This document shows positions 43,517 through 53,935 of a DNA stretch of 64,000 nt, piece by piece. The notes beneath the pieces are model-generated. The model was not told where the DNA came from, did not search any database, and saw only the letters and a list, made by a program, of their open reading frames with translations. The stretch is from positions 1 through 64,000 of the forward strand of contig QXCR01000125.1 of the NCBI GenBank assembly GCA_004380135.1, written 5' to 3'. Origin of the DNA: Stemphylium vesicarium. Taxonomy: Eukaryota; Ascomycota; Dothideomycetes; Pleosporales; Pleosporaceae. Each line of letters starts with the position of its first letter. Position 1 is the first letter of the stretch. A program made the position numbers and the translations under genes.

Positions 43517-44725
43517 CTAACACCCCAAAACGCCCTCCATCCAGGGAAACACAACCCCATTCGCCTCCGGATACCCCATATGCGCCCTTTCCCTCAATAC
43601 CCTAATCTCCTTTACACTTCCATACTCACTCAACAACAAACTATCTTCAACAGGCATGCACCCATCCAACATGCCATTCACAAGCAGTAACCTACAACTT
43701 TTCCCCCCGTCCCCCACCACCGCAACTCCTTCCCCTTTCCCGGACACAAGACTGAATTCATTCTGGCACTTTTCCATAACCTCGTCAAAAGACGCGTAGC
43801 CGTACTTTTGCGTATACGCTTCTTCGAGACCGAAGGGATACTCATGCTTCGACACTTGTGCCAGCCACTCCTTGCCGATGTAATGATGCGTCCCCGCGCC
43901 GTGGCCGACGGCCCCACGTAGCGCGTCAGCATGTGTGTGCGCGAGACGAATGGCGTAGTAGCCCCCTGCCGACAACCCCCAGGCCACGACTTTCTTCTCA
44001 TCGATCCAGGGCGTGTCCTTCATCCAGGACAGAATACTGCTGAACAGCCGATCTGGCGACAACGGATCACGCCGGTTCGCGGGACAGTCGACGGTGGTGC
44101 CAGGAATGTCACAGATCACCGTCGCCCAGCCTCGGTTCAGATGTTCTTGCGTGCGCTCTGTATTATCGGGGCGGTGGCCGTCGAGGCCTGTGATGAGGAG
44201 GATGGTGGGGAAGGGGCCGGAGCCGACAGGCTTCCGGATGTACAAGGGAATTTCTGGGCCGTCGCCGTTGAGGGCGTGGGGGTGCGGCATTATGACCTCT
44301 TCTAGAGGTATGTCCCAGAGGGCTGCGCCGCGGAGGTAAACTTCTTTTTGCTGTTCGAAAGCAGTCTTCTTGAGGGGCGTCCCGATGTAGGGGAAGCGGG
44401 ATAACCTGTACACGGCGTTGGCGTTTAGGTACAGCTTCTTTGCGGCTTCCTTGTCGCTGGTTTCCAGGGCTTTTGCTTCCCTTGCGAGGCGCCGGGCTGT
44501 GGGCAGGAAGGCGTTGGTGTAGGCGTCCGAGTAGGGGTCGTTGATGTTGTTGGCGATTAGGTGCGCGAAGATGGGCTCGAAGTCTGAGAACTTGCCGTCG
44601 TGGAAGGGGTAGACGCCTTTGGTGCAGGGGAATTTCCATCGCTGTTCCCATAGCTTCTGGATGCTGCCGCGGTGGCCATATTCTTTGGTGAAGAGGTCAC
44701 CTAGAATCCAGGATCCCCCTGGCAT
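43517..44725 (-). CDS. Ayg1-like alpha/beta hydrolase
   Basis: Single exon, 402 residues, the usual size of the Ayg1/Wyg1 family, whose founding members shorten heptaketide naphthopyrones to tetrahydroxynaphthalene for DHN-melanin. Visible landmarks: SWILGDLF near the start, QKLWEQRWKFPCTKGVYPFHD, FLPTARRLAREA, the strand-loop PFPTILLITGLDGHRPDNTE, IPGTTVDCPANRRDPLSPDR, and the nucleophile elbow WGLSAGGYYAIRLAHTHADA. The probable triad is Ser in GLSAGG, Asp in NGMLDGCMP and His in ERAHMGYPEA. No polyketide synthase or other pigment gene lies within the window, so a melanin role is not supported by context; several Ayg1 relatives act on other C-C bonds. It is tandem with another minus-strand alpha/beta hydrolase of a different subfamily. 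Confidence 0.88.
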   Translation of the reverse strand: MPGGSWILGDLFTKEYGHRGSIQKLWEQRWKFPCTKGVYPFHDGKFSDFEPIFAHLIANNINDPYSDAYTNAFLPTARRLAREAKALETSDKEAAKKLYLNANAVYRLSRFPYIGTPLKKTAFEQQKEVYLRGAALWDIPLEEVIMPHPHALNGDGPEIPLYIRKPVGSGPFPTILLITGLDGHRPDNTERTQEHLNRGWATVICDIPGTTVDCPANRRDPLSPDRLFSSILSWMKDTPWIDEKKVVAWGLSAGGYYAIRLAHTHADALRGAVGHGAGTHHYIGKEWLAQVSKHEYPFGLEEAYTQKYGYASFDEVMEKCQNEFSLVSGKGEGVAVVGDGGKSCRLLLVNGMLDGCMPVEDSLLLSEYGSVKEIRVLRERAHMGYPEANGVVFPWMEGVLGC

Positions 44726-44992
44726 GGTTTCAGGCGGTTAGAAGGAAATGTAGAAAAAGTAAAGGTTGGATGGTGTTGGAAACCCTATGTGCAATGATCC
44801 ATTACTGAATGGTTGTATATATTGCCATGTTCGGCATTGGCGGGGCCGGGGTGTTTCGTGTGGACTTGGCACGGACGGGCCCCCAAGCGGCAGTATACAG
44901 ACCTTGCCCTGCAGAAGATGAGCGTTGAGATATTGCGTATTCAATCGTGCCAGAGATCATTAGGCCCTGCCTAAACCCCTGCTGCTTGGTGT

Positions 44993-46589
44993 TCAAGGAA
45001 AGTCCTCCGTCTCTTCATCGGTTTTGTGCTTCACATACTCCCTCAAAACCTGCACAAGTCTCGTTCTACCATCTCTCCTCTCAAACACTTGTGCGTGATC
45101 CACAGTAGGCCACCACACTGTTTCGATTCCATGTCCTTTCCACTCAGAGTCCTTCCAACTGCGGTCCTCCCCTCTGAGATCAACATTGTTCAGGTATTTG
45201 CCTACGGTTTCGGTGTCGACGATGAGATCCCGACCACCGAGACTCACAGTCACGTCACGTCCTCGCAGGTCCTCTTTCCAGAGGATGTTCTGGGCCCAAA
45301 AGAAGTGGCGCGCTAACGTGTGTGCAACCATCATATCAGTTGAAGCGAAATAGTAAAGCTGGTGCTCGTTGGCTCCTTGGGGTCGGCGTGCTGTGAAGTT
45401 GTATGCAACATCGGGAAGATGCAAGAGAAACGTGACGGGATCCACGAAAACCATGGGGCCGATCTTGGCCGCGGTAGAAGCGTCCTGAAGAAGGTGGGTA
45501 GAGACAACAGAGCCGTAGGAGTGACTAGCAAGGACAACTTTGTCAAAGCCATGACGCTCGAGGATCATGTTTATCTGGCGGCATATCTCGTCTTTGTGGG
45601 GAATGGGTCCAGTGATGCGGAAGCTGATGGGCATGAGCTCAATCGCGATTATGCCTATCTGGCCATCCTGCGCCGCCATAGGATCATGCTTGTTGATTTC
45701 GTTCAAAAACTCGACATACGGGTGGAGACCAATGCCAATACCGTGAATGAAGAGAATGGGCAGCCGTGTCCGTGATGTATGAGGTCTGTACCAGTAGCTC
45801 AGGTTCGGAGCCGACGATATGTTGCGCGTAGTGAAATTCGCCAGGCGTGGTGGGAAAACAGCCAACGAGGAGCGAAGATGGTTGCGGAAGAGCATGAAAC
45901 CGGCGTAGCATAGGCGAATGGCGGTGATGGTGTCAACTAGCATTACGATCTGATATGATTAGCACCCCATAGATACGGAAGAGCAGCAGACATACCATAT
46001 ACCACAGAAAAGGTCGATGCGCCATGTTGACCTGATCAATGGTCAAGCGCAGACTCTTTGCGCTGCCCATACCAGGCTCCAGCTTCCTTCCCAGCATCGT
46101 CTCTATGCCATCCGCATATTCGTTCAACTCGTCATCTTCCGCCTGGGTTTGTTCAGGACGCGCTTGTCTCCTCTTCCTTCTCTCCTCATCGCTCTCAGTG
46201 CCGCGATTCAGTAGCGCCCACGAGAAGAACTCGCGCACATTCTCCCGCCGCACCTCGCCAGGTCTTGCGCCGAGAAACCATCTAGAGACGTAATATTCAG
46301 GGTGCGGGATCTTGTCCCAGCATCGCCAGAAGAGTTCCTTCCTCTCCTCCTGTTCTAGCGGCGGGGGATGTTGCGCTGAGGCCTGGAGGGAACGCTTGCG
46401 GGGGAGGTAGGCGAGCAGCCAAAACCCTGTTTCGATGACGCCCCACGTAAGCAGGAAGCGTCGAAAAGCGTTGTGTGGTGGAACTGCGATACTGAAAGAA
46501 ACCCAAAATATGCTGAAAGGCGTAATGGCGCGCAATCCTAAGATACAGGTGCGTATGAGGAGATACTTCGGTAGCGTGTGGTCGAGCAT
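44993..46589 (-). CDS. Membrane-anchored alpha/beta hydrolase
   Basis: Exon 1 is 45996-46589 and exon 2 is 44993-45949, joined in phase 0 through FLWYM|IVMLVDTITAIRLCYAG (GTATGT...CAG); about 516 residues. The N-terminal half has two or more hydrophobic segments (LLIRTCILGLRAITPFSIFW, LLTWGVIETGFWLLAYLP) and a charged helical region. The C-terminal half is an AB-hydrolase domain: LPILFIHGIGIGLHPYVEFL (HG oxyanion motif), VVLASHSYGSVVSTHLL (nucleophile Ser in SHSYGS), DPVTFLLHLPDV, and a His in TVDHAQVFER near the end. Such proteins occur widely in filamentous fungi without a fixed function. Treating either exon alone would miss the fusion of anchor and hydrolase. Confidence 0.85.
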
Positions 46590-46955
46590 GATGGCAGCAT
46601 AAGTCGATTGACGCTGCTATCAAGTCATCCACAGTCCCGCACAAAGGAGGGGTGAGGGCGTTGTGTTATCGCGATCATCATGGCTGTTGATAGACGGCAA
46701 GACGGCAGCTACGCCTTCCGTAGGCACCGATGACGCACGCACGTGCTAGTCCTCTTAGTCAGCATCACGTCTCGCAAGCAACACCACATCTGTCCACGCA
46801 ATGTATCATTGTCCATATTCATCATCTGTATCTCCTCAGGGATATATTCATCTCTCTCTAGACCCGTCATCTCCGGAGTCTACCAAATTGAATCTATGCT
46901 CGTCCATTGTGCATCCAAAGCAACACCTAATCACGCAATCCCATCCGATGCACGC
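46590..46955. other. Intergenic region
   Basis: 366 bases between two minus-strand genes. Nothing recognised. Confidence 0.4.
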
Positions 46956-48515
46956 TCAAAAACCACCTCCTCGTCCACCACGTCTCGACAAGTACCCGTC
47001 TGAGCCGCGACGAAATGAGCCGTGGCCATATTCCCCTCTGTAGGTGTGATTGTAAGGGTGTCCCCCTTGGCTGCCTGTATAAATGTTCCTGCTAAGAGAT
47101 CGGCCGCGGTGTTGAGTCGAGGTAGAGCGGACGGGCTTACGGTCAGGTTCGCCAGGTGCGATGGTTTGGCCATGGCGGCGAGAATTAATGCGGTTGCCTG
47201 GACTTAGAGTATGGTTACGGTTTCCTCCTCTTACACTTCGCGCCCTTGCATCCCTTACTCGCCGCTCTTCCGCCTTCTTGCTGGCTATGCACAAGCAATG
47301 TGCCGTGATGTGCTCTTCGCCCGGCACAATGTCGCACCCATTCTTCTCACATTCATCGCAGCGAATTCCTGTTGCTGTACACTCTCGCTTCATGTGCCCA
47401 ATGCCACCGCATTTCCAGCAATACTTCTCCACCCCTCCAATAGACTTGAAGTTGGCGACGCTGTGCTCCTCGATATCAGTAGCGACTTGCCACATAGACT
47501 TCCCTGCTTTAATCGTACATGAATTGTCCCTAAGCGCCATCTGAAAAGCAGAGATTAGTGTGCGACCAGCATCGTTGGCTGCAGTGTGGGGGTCACTATG
47601 TTCGAACCAGAGCTCCTCAACCAGACGCTTGAGCCCAATCTGTTCATTCCTTGGGACCAGCCAGTACATTACTTCGCGTACGAGGGCTTGTGTGTCGATA
47701 TAGCGCACTACTGTACCGACGGGATCCATGTCGAACGCAGTCGCCTTGTTCTTAAGATTGTTCTTGTCGTGGGCAACATCATGGCCGAGGACAACGATTG
47801 GACAATTGCCTCCTCTTAGTCCGTCGACGTCTTTGATCGGCTGGACGAACAAATTGTACATGATCTGGCGCGCTTCGGAGAAAGTAACGAAGCGTCCCTG
47901 ACCGAACCGGTTGCCTTCTACACCGCGGGAATTCGGATTCTGATTGGGAAGGTGTGACGTCTCTGTCAGGCGCAAGAGATAGAACTTGACTTGCTGCATG
48001 AGGTGCTCGCCGTGGTCACCGAAGTCTCCCTTGGCAACGAGTGGTAGAAAGTCTTGACGGGAGAACGTAGCGACGCCGACCTCGGTGGCCTCGTCGGTGT
48101 TGTTGGACCAATGCTCGCAGTCAATGCAGACGAGGATGATGTAATCGGCAAGATTGCTCGCAATCGTGGGAATATTTGGAGAACGCTTGAGGCCCATGCA
48201 ATGACTCAAGACCTCAAGATCGGTGGCTTCCTTGAAATGGTCCTTGAGCGCGATCATGGCAGTACGGCTAGCTGAACGGGAAGTCTTCGCTCGACAGGAA
48301 GTCTTTGCTGGGCGAGAGGTCTCCCATGGAGAGCGAGTCTTCACTGGAGGGGAAGTCTTCGCCGTAGAAGATGCCTCTGACGAGGGAGAATCCCCCGCTC
48401 CAGAAGAACCATCATCTACCCCTAGTAAAGCAGCTTTTGCCAGCGGGGAAGTCTCCGCTGGAACAGGAACTTCCACGGGAACAGGTTTGTATCTTGAGTA
48501 TTCGGACATCCGCAT
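46956..48515 (-). CDS. Gfd2/YDR514C-like RNase-H-fold protein with zinc knuckle
   Basis: Single exon, 519 residues (513 if the Met two codons downstream is used). Order: Lys/Thr/Ser repeat region (KTSPPVKTRSPWETSRPAKT); RNase-H-like domain from about residue 110; CCHC knuckle CWKCGGIGHMKREC; second Cys/His cluster; basic Arg/Gly-rich tail typical of RNA-binding proteins. Acidic positions like those of DEDD exonucleases are kept: IILVCIDCEHW (Asp, Glu), EVGVATF, IVVLGHDVAHD, YIDTQALVREV and HTAANDAGRTL. In yeast the related Gfd2 is linked to the mRNA-export helicase Dbp5, so an RNA role is reasonable but inferred. It is head-to-head with a diverged paralogue 2.5 kb away that has lost most of these acidic residues. 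Confidence 0.8.
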   Translation of the reverse strand: MRMSEYSRYKPVPVEVPVPAETSPLAKAALLGVDDGSSGAGDSPSSEASSTAKTSPPVKTRSPWETSRPAKTSCRAKTSRSASRTAMIALKDHFKEATDLEVLSHCMGLKRSPNIPTIASNLADYIILVCIDCEHWSNNTDEATEVGVATFSRQDFLPLVAKGDFGDHGEHLMQQVKFYLLRLTETSHLPNQNPNSRGVEGNRFGQGRFVTFSEARQIMYNLFVQPIKDVDGLRGGNCPIVVLGHDVAHDKNNLKNKATAFDMDPVGTVVRYIDTQALVREVMYWLVPRNEQIGLKRLVEELWFEHSDPHTAANDAGRTLISAFQMALRDNSCTIKAGKSMWQVATDIEEHSVANFKSIGGVEKYCWKCGGIGHMKRECTATGIRCDECEKNGCDIVPGEEHITAHCLCIASKKAEERRVRDARARSVRGGNRNHTLSPGNRINSRRHGQTIAPGEPDRKPVRSTSTQHRGRSLSRNIYTGSQGGHPYNHTYRGEYGHGSFRRGSDGYLSRRGGRGGGF

Positions 48516-51034
48516 CGTTTACGTGTAGCTCGGGTATCAGACGACCGTAGTGATTCAGAAGCTCGGGTTGAGTCAGTGAGTTGAGGGCCGGGAGCGGTTC
48601 AAGTTGCGCTGACACTGGCGCAAAGAGGAGTGGGAAAAATTACTAATTATCAATGCGCGCCTGCGGCAAATAAAACAAAAAGAGTGAGAACATTTCTGAG
48701 TACAGTGAATGGAAGCGTGGGATAGTGCGTGATGGACCCTGGCGCAGGCTGCAAACGGAGGCGCGGGGGCGAAGCGAGGTGGTGCGGGTGAAAGAGAAGA
48801 AGTGAAGGAGACTTACGTTGCTCCAGCGACACTACGACTACGACTCCGGGCTACCTTTCAAACTAGAAACTATCAGTCTGTGGCTCAGATGAAAGCAAGT
48901 CAGCTCACCACTCGGAGTAGACAGGGGGCATGTACGGTAAGTGAACTTTGCAAGCGTTCCTGATAGATGGCAAATGGATCTTATGCACTCTTCCTCTCTC
49001 TCTGACTCCCTCGATGTAGTCCTAGCTTTTCTCCTCTACAACGCGCACATGGGAAGTCTAAAGCGTAGATGTGAATTCTTTGGGGGTTTGACGTCACAGG
49101 GGGCCGTTTGTTCGTTATATACCGTGGAAGGCAGAGAAGTAGAGCTTTCGAGAAGAATTTCGACCAGAAGGAAAATATGTTTTTCTGGTTCGGAGTTATT
49201 AATTTTGAGTCAAATTTTGGGTTTCTGAAATTATTTGTCAAGGATAAAAGCCATTTCGACAAGTAGTAGAGATGGGTATCGGATTGGACTTGGTCGTCAT
49301 GAGCTTCCCAGACCGAGGGAGTCGAGTTCGCCCGAGTGAGTAGGCTGGCAGTAAAACTGGCATTGGATACCGAGTAACGCCAAGTTTCTTAGTATACTGT
49401 CTTTTGGTAGGGTGTCCACTGGGGTAGCGTCGCGAGATGCATGGGTTAGGTCAGTACCTCTGGACCAGCTGGCGCAGACCTGGCGCAAGCCTGGGACAAG
49501 GTTGTTGCTTTTTGAATGTGAATATTGATGTGTGCTTCTCTTCGTAAGTCGAGATAGTTCAGATCACATATCACGAAGCCAGGCGTGGTCGATATTTTGT
49601 GTGCACGTCCTGTGGTTATAATGTGAAGCAAGAAGAGTACGAATCACTGCCTCGAAATCATGCATGTAACCACAGTTGAGTTTCCAAAATTGAACACTTT
49701 GAGATATATAATATTCAGAATTCTTCCACTTAAGCTTGTTCAGTTGGTCTATCTACGTAGCATTCATCGACGTTGTCGTCGCACCGTTGCTCGTGACCTG
49801 CGTGCCACAATCGCCAGGCCAGCAGTGGCGCTCTGCCTCTTTCATTCAGACTACGTGTATCCACAAGAGCTCCCCCACATTGCCTTCTGGAGCTAGGAGC
49901 ACTTATTCCATTCTCTTGTCCCAGCATTATCCGCGGCTGGCCTATGATCGGAGCATGTATCACAAAGACTCTTCAATTGTCTCCAGTACACGCCTCATGT
50001 AGACTGCGCAGTGCAAAACTTCCTCCAGACCGGCGCCAATCTGTGAATGTACCGCCAGCTCGAGTATACAACGATGGCAGTGAGTATCCAAAGCGCCTGC
50101 GATCCTGCGACTGTCGACAAGGCCAGTGTCCCCATTTATTCCCAGACTATCTTCTTACCCCCATATCACAGTCCTGCAGGCTCACAATATCTTTCAGTTC
50201 TGTTCTCCGAAAATTCCGTATTCGTGATAGTAGCTTGTTCTGTCAAGCGCGCTGCGATCGCCGATCGAGTAGTCGTGACAGGTATGTTTTCTAGGAATTA
50301 GAGACGGAGACAGCAGGAGGCCACTTATCTGCCAAGGCTTCTGAAGTGAATGGCTACGCTAGGAGGATCGCGGGGTACGAGATGGTGGAAAGGTGAGGTC
50401 GATTTTGCGTAGCGTGTGACATATTCTGACGCGGCGGTGACAGAAGGACATTGGTATAGAATGCCTCGGTAGTCAGTCTTGCGTCGACGTTGTTAGCGAT
50501 TCCCATGAAAAGCTCAAGTGGAAAGATTGAAGTGGTGAGTGAAATCCTGATTCGTCGATTTGAGTTCACATGTTGCTCGTTATCGCTTGGCGCGTTGCAG
50601 GGCATGGTACCGTGGTTCAGTGTGAGGCTCAACCACGAAGACCCAATTTACATATGGCGCATCGCTTATAGGCTTGAACAACAGTGAGAATGATTCGTGG
50701 GGCAGAATGGCGACATAGCATCAAATCGCGCACTTGGTTGGCTCACGGGTGTGAAAGAGCTAATATTCAGATCGACCGCAGCGGCGCTTCACCTCCGGAC
50801 TATGATGTTTTCACGCAAATTTGGCCCATCTCTTGATCGTGATACATTCAGCACTTCCATAAGGTCTCCAGGCTAGTAGAACTGGTCAGAATGCGCGAGG
50901 TAACACCGATCGTGTGCCTGAAGAGTCCGGTATATTCTTTGTGGGAATGGGCAAAACATCTGCTGTGGTTTAAGAAAGGTGAGTAATGCAATACGGGCCC
51001 GTCTCAAATAAGTGCATTTCGCAAACTGAGAATC
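48516..51034. other. 2.5-kb gene-poor region between two divergent paralogues
   Basis: No confident gene. A plus-strand frame at 50047-50301 (about 84 codons) ends at a donor-like GTATGT, and a second stretch at 50490-50687 contains a plausible GTGAGT...GCAG intron ending ...IYIWRIAYRLEQQ; they could be exons of one small gene, but I could not join them in frame. The left part is AG/CT-mixed without features. Confidence 0.35.
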
Positions 51035-52111
51035 ATGGAAGAATTCTCAAGCGAGCAGATGCTGACTGAAGCTACAGAAGACCTTTCAGCTCTCTCGATA
51101 GACGACCCACCAGCTTCATCCATGCCGCAAACTGATGAACGCGTCCTTCCCGTTGCCAACTTCTTCCGGCCTCTGAGCCATAAGGATATTTTTGAATACT
51201 GCCTGGGCTTCGACAGACCTGAAGCGCCAGCACTGGCCAAGCATATCATCTTGATCTCGTTGGAGTGTGGGCAACTGCTCGAGCCACCCTACCCTTTGCT
51301 AGACATGGGCTTGCACGTTGTGAAACGTAAAGAGACGCAAAGTCAGCTTGCAGAGCCCGGTGTGCACAGTTTGAACATTCTTCGCCAAATATCGTACCAC
51401 CATATGCGCGTGAAGGACAGCGCGCATTTTGTGAATCGGCTAGGACTTGCTTTAGATTCGCAGGTGGCACGATTCGGCGTCACACGCTTCGTGAGGAGCG
51501 AAGAAGGGAGTGACATATTAGAAGGATTTCTCCGACAGTCTGCCAGCCCTGACCAGTCGCCAGAAGAGGAGAATCGTCCCAACCCTGAAGCACCGATAGC
51601 TCCGTTACCATGTCCCATCGTTATCCTGAACTACGACCCGCCGCAGCATGAATTAGTACACCATGAATTTGAATTGGATCCTTCGGTTTGGAAGAACGTC
51701 GTAGCCAACATAAGCACGTATCAGATCGCTCAGGAACAAGGCTTTGGATGGCGCGACGAGAGGCTCCTGATGCACCAACTCGCCAAGGATCTCAAGATCA
51801 CATACCCAATACATCAGAGCGCTGGTGATCACGCCGGGTATTCTCTTGTCGCTGCTGTACAGATGGTTATGCGACCGAAGATTCCGCTGGCGAGGGAGAG
51901 CATTGATAGTGCCATCAATACTACAATGCTATATGGTCAGTCTCATGCACCGAGATGGGGCAAACCGCTCCATTGTACGTCGTGTGGGAGTCATAGCCAT
52001 CTGCGCCGACAGTGTCACGTCGTGCGATATGTGAGGACGTGTTCGAGATGTATGGGAGCAGGGAGGTATGAGGCTGCGCCGCATCATATACAAGGCATGT
52101 GCCCTTGGTAG
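51035..52111 (+). CDS. Diverged Gfd2-like paralogue with zinc knuckle, catalytic-type residues lost
   Basis: Single exon, 358 residues. It parallels the neighbouring 519-residue protein along its length: HIILISLECGQL against YIILVCIDCEHW, CPIVILNYDPPQHE against CPIVVLGHDVAHD, and HQSAGDHAGYSLVAAVQMVM against HTAANDAGRTLISAFQMALR, followed by the same type of CCHC knuckle (CTSCGSHSHLRRQC) and a second Cys/His cluster. The Asp-Cys-Glu pair is Glu-Cys-Gly here and the TEVG position is LDMG, so two or more acidic positions are gone; the late Asp remains. The N-terminal repeat and the Arg/Gly-rich tail are absent. It is likely a non-catalytic relative or a protein under relaxed selection; the frame itself is intact. 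Confidence 0.75.
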   Translation: MEEFSSEQMLTEATEDLSALSIDDPPASSMPQTDERVLPVANFFRPLSHKDIFEYCLGFDRPEAPALAKHIILISLECGQLLEPPYPLLDMGLHVVKRKETQSQLAEPGVHSLNILRQISYHHMRVKDSAHFVNRLGLALDSQVARFGVTRFVRSEEGSDILEGFLRQSASPDQSPEEENRPNPEAPIAPLPCPIVILNYDPPQHELVHHEFELDPSVWKNVVANISTYQIAQEQGFGWRDERLLMHQLAKDLKITYPIHQSAGDHAGYSLVAAVQMVMRPKIPLARESIDSAINTTMLYGQSHAPRWGKPLHCTSCGSHSHLRRQCHVVRYVRTCSRCMGAGRYEAAPHHIQGMCPW

Positions 52112-52663
52112 ACTCTTTGGCGGTGACACTGTGGCGTAAGGGGCTGAAGAGCACGACGACTCTGGTAAAGAGAAGTCAGCGTTCAGATGTCACAACTCGC
52201 ACGGAATCGAACCAAATGTAATAGCTTCAATGGAAAGAGAATTTTGGACACACTATCCCCTGCGTCGTTGTCGCGTTCTCTGTGTGACATCAATGTATTA
52301 GGTCATTGGAAGACTGAGACGCTACGTTTTAGGGATGAGATCATCACTACCAAGCCACGTGTGGCGGTTGCAGCCGCGCGCCCTCCTTCCGCACCCGCGG
52401 ATCTCACAAACTCTCTCTTGTCCTCTAGAAACCTAATTCGCCGCATCGCATCCTAGCGTTTTTACCGCATCTCGAGATCCATTCATCGACGGCATAATTG
52501 CTTTTGTATATTCCATTTCAGCCTGGCTGGAGGTTAGCGGCTCCACACCTACGCTTTCCCCGCATTCCAGCTAGTCAGGCCATCTCCACGTGTTCGCGGC
52601 CAAGGTCCCCCAAGTACCACGCTGCTACACTTCCTCCTAATCCTTTAACATTGTACTTTGACA
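52112..52663. other. Intergenic region
   Basis: About 550 bases with the leader of the next gene; no gene seen. Confidence 0.4.
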
Positions 52664-53935
52664 ATGTCAAATATATTGGTTAATGGCGACAGCGGAAGCG
52701 CCGGCGCTCCCCGTGATCGATTGAGTATCTTGCCCGATGAACTTGTGCTACACATCTTCGAGGCTGTGGGTCGCAACGCTAGACGCGACCTCTGCAACGT
52801 TTCGCGCGTCAACAAGAAATGCCACCGCCTGAGTGACGCCGTTCTGTACAAAAGTATTCTTTTCGAGAATCCGGAATTCCATCTTACTTTTAGCGAGTCG
52901 CTAAGCCGCAGACCGCGCCGGGGATCTGCTATCTACGAAGTCAAGCTCGCCTACCCTTCTTCCGAATTATCACAGCTGGCCCTCGATGCGCCAGTCCATG
53001 GCTCGTATCTCGACCCCAAGCGCTCAGACAGTCTCTCGCGGACATTATCCATCATGTCGAATTTGGAAAAGTTGGACATCTCCGTACCGGATGTATTATT
53101 ACACGGGATAGGAACCTTGTTCAACGGGCCCTTCGATCTCGCCTGTTTAAAGACGTGCTCGCTATTCTACCAATGCGCTAACGATGCCTACTGGGACCTT
53201 CGCGAAAACATACACATATTTGCCCATCCATCGCTCGAGACCCTGACTATCCGAAGAGCCAAGCTAGACGAAAAGGGCTTTGACCAAATCGAGCGACCGC
53301 ACCAGACTGCCCTCAAGCAACTTCATTTGATCGAGTGCGATATTAACGATGACTCACTTGGCGATCTCCTCGAACTGCCCGAGGCGCTTGAAGAATTCGT
53401 CATGACGCAGACTGGAGAGCCAGAACCGGAATTGGAAGAGAGCTCCGATAACGTGGGCGACTATATCCTCGCAGCACAGTCGCAAGCCGAGTTCTTGAAA
53501 AGCATTACTATCGATCATCCCACGCTTACGGGCCGTAAAGTGTTGAGAATGAGAGAGTTTGTGGCGCTGGAAACCTTGCGTCTGAATTGGGATTATCAAC
53601 TGTTTGGGAAATCGTCGAAGAAACCCCGTCTTCATTCGGTTGGATTACCGCCTATCATGAAGACTCTGGAGTTTTTCAACGAGCTGGGAAGCGATGCCGA
53701 AGTTACAGACCTTTTACTGGCTACGATTGAGCAAAAGGATATCGTGGCGAGGAATTGGAAGAAAATGGTCGTGGTAGAGGGTGAAGAGGGTGTTTCGAGA
53801 GATATCAAGGATGCGTGCAAGACGGCGGGATTACAGTTAGATATTATTGGGGCTATGGATGAGGATACAGATGAGGATACAGATCGGGATACAGAAGAGA
53901 GTACAGATGGGGATGGAGATGTAGATAGTGAATAA
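52664..53935 (+). CDS. F-box-like protein with leucine-rich-type repeats
   Basis: About 423 residues from Met 52664 (an in-frame Met two codons earlier is also possible). An F-box-like motif is at residues ~18-60: LSILPDELVLHIFEAVGR, then DLCNVSRVNKKCHRLSDAVLYK. The middle contains irregular leucine-rich segments (LEKLDISV, LETLTIRRAKL, LKQLHLIEC, ALETLRLNW), the common layout of fungal F-box/LRR proteins that recruit substrates to SCF ubiquitin ligases. The C-terminus is an acidic tail made by a 12-base repeat at about 53857-53926 (gatgaggataca units), giving DEDTDEDTDRDTEEST. The substrate is unknown. The ATG follows a leader with a CT-rich tract. Confidence 0.8.
   Translation: MSNILVNGDSGSAGAPRDRLSILPDELVLHIFEAVGRNARRDLCNVSRVNKKCHRLSDAVLYKSILFENPEFHLTFSESLSRRPRRGSAIYEVKLAYPSSELSQLALDAPVHGSYLDPKRSDSLSRTLSIMSNLEKLDISVPDVLLHGIGTLFNGPFDLACLKTCSLFYQCANDAYWDLRENIHIFAHPSLETLTIRRAKLDEKGFDQIERPHQTALKQLHLIECDINDDSLGDLLELPEALEEFVMTQTGEPEPELEESSDNVGDYILAAQSQAEFLKSITIDHPTLTGRKVLRMREFVALETLRLNWDYQLFGKSSKKPRLHSVGLPPIMKTLEFFNELGSDAEVTDLLLATIEQKDIVARNWKKMVVVEGEEGVSRDIKDACKTAGLQLDIIGAMDEDTDEDTDRDTEESTDGDGDVDSE

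Noticed and set aside
36794..46589. A secondary-metabolite cluster made of the Ayg1-like hydrolase, two other hydrolases and GT32
   Set aside because: No backbone synthase, transporter or pathway regulator is present, and the genes belong to unrelated housekeeping-type families.
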